From the NCBI GenBank assembly GCA_946611525.1, contig CAMODS010000083.1, positions 1 through 6,169 of the forward strand: a stretch of DNA of 6,169 nt, in the 5' to 3' direction. The stretch is from an uncultured Lachnospiraceae bacterium (lineage in GTDB: Bacteria; Bacillota; Clostridia; Lachnospirales; Lachnospiraceae). Below the pieces are notes generated by a model. That model saw nothing but the letters and a program-made list of their open reading frames with translations, did not search any database and was not told the DNA's origin. The translations under genes were made by a program, and so were the position numbers. Below are positions 6,019-6,169 of this stretch, piece after piece. The stretch's first letter is position 1, and the number at the start of each line of letters is the position of its first letter.

Positions 6019-6094
6019 TACGGTCGTGATAAAAGCTTGCTCCGCAGCGAGTACGACAGGTCGCAGCAAGGAGCAAGCTTTTATCACGACCGTA
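6019..6094 (+). repeat. Perfect 25-bp inverted repeat with 26-base loop
   Basis: The arm at 6019-6043 (TACGGTCGTGAT, then AAAAGCTTGCTCC) is an exact reverse complement of the arm at 6070-6094. In RNA it would form an unbroken 25-bp stem. No T-run follows on either strand, so it is not a usual terminator. The right arm is part of the 47-bp tandem repeat. The origin is unknown: it could be a small non-coding mobile element, a leader structure of the next gene, or the product of local duplication and inversion. Confidence 0.85.
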
Positions 6095-6142
6095 AAGGTA
6101 CGACAGGTCGCAGTAAGGAGCAGGCTTTGGCACGACCGTAAA
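6043..6142 (+). repeat. 47-bp imperfect tandem repeat, two full units and one shortened unit
   Basis: Two units start with CGCAG(C/T)AAGGAGCA at 6062 and 6109, a period of 47 bases. Both continue with GCTTT and CACGACCGTAAA. They share GTACGACAGGTCGCAG before them (6051-6066 and 6098-6113). The second unit differs by a few substitutions and one missing base (TTTTATCAC versus TTTGGCAC). A shortened unit (6043-6061, CGCAGCGAG then TACGACAGGT) precedes them. The second unit's arm (6117-6140) could also pair imperfectly with the left arm at 6019-6043, competing with the perfect hairpin. No ORF of note is encoded here. Confidence 0.75.
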
Positions 6143-6159
6143 AGAATAGGAGGAAAAAC

Positions 6160-6169
6160 ATGGCACAAT
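6160..6169 (+). CDS. Start of a further gene (cut by window end)
   Basis: AGGAGG (6148-6153) lies 6 bases before an ATG at 6160, followed by GCA CAA, so the protein starts Met-Ala-Gln. This strong ribosome-binding site is like those of hisS and aspS. Only three codons are visible, so the product cannot be named. No convincing promoter was found between queH and this gene, so it may be read from a promoter hidden in the repeat region or from upstream. Confidence 0.7.

Noticed and set aside
6127..6155. Possible -35 box TTGGCA before the last gene
   Set aside because: No -10 box is found at the correct spacing; the site falls on the ribosome-binding site.
5953..6168. Minus-strand open frame of 71 codons across the repeat region
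   Set aside because: It is made from the interspersed, inverted and tandem repeats, and its product resembles no family I know.

Overview
The window looks like ordinary chromosome from an anaerobic Firmicute, most likely a member of Clostridia/Lachnospiraceae. This is inferred from gene content, strong AGGAGG ribosome-binding sites, roughly balanced base composition, the YuxH-type EAL-like/HDOD protein, the QueH-type queuosine enzyme and the style of the HisRS. It was not checked against a database. All recognisable genes are on the + strand.

Layout. Positions 1-353 are the 3' end of guaB (IMP dehydrogenase). Positions 354-557 hold two full copies and one fragment of a hairpin-forming interspersed repeat. 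The second copy is the left arm of a U-tailed terminator, followed at once by an extended -10 promoter. Positions 558-1781 encode a 407-residue protein with a degenerate EAL-like half and an HDOD half. A repeat fragment and a terminator-like hairpin (1814-1843) come next, only 14 bases before hisS. Then follow hisS (1858-3117) and aspS (3127-4932), with the aspS ribosome-binding site overlapping the hisS stop. After a 55-base gap come a small stand-alone Hpt protein (4988-5332) and queH (5334-5945), one base apart. The last 220 bases hold a third full repeat copy, a perfect 25-bp inverted repeat and a 47-bp tandem repeat. They end with the ribosome-binding site and first codons of another gene (ATG at 6160).

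How the genes work together. HisRS and AspRS charge tRNA-His and tRNA-Asp. Both tRNAs carry GUN anticodons, the class in which G34 is replaced by queuosine, and QueH performs the last step of queuosine synthesis. The hisS-aspS-hpt-queH run therefore joins charging and wobble modification of the same tRNAs. The Hpt protein between them, and the HDOD protein upstream, are signalling proteins whose partners are not in the window.

I see no clearly new system. The points most worth a second look are the terminator-like hairpin in the hisS leader, the repeat family and its use as a terminator and possibly as coding sequence at the aspS 3' end, the inverted/tandem repeat cluster before the last gene, and the short C-terminal domain of HisRS.
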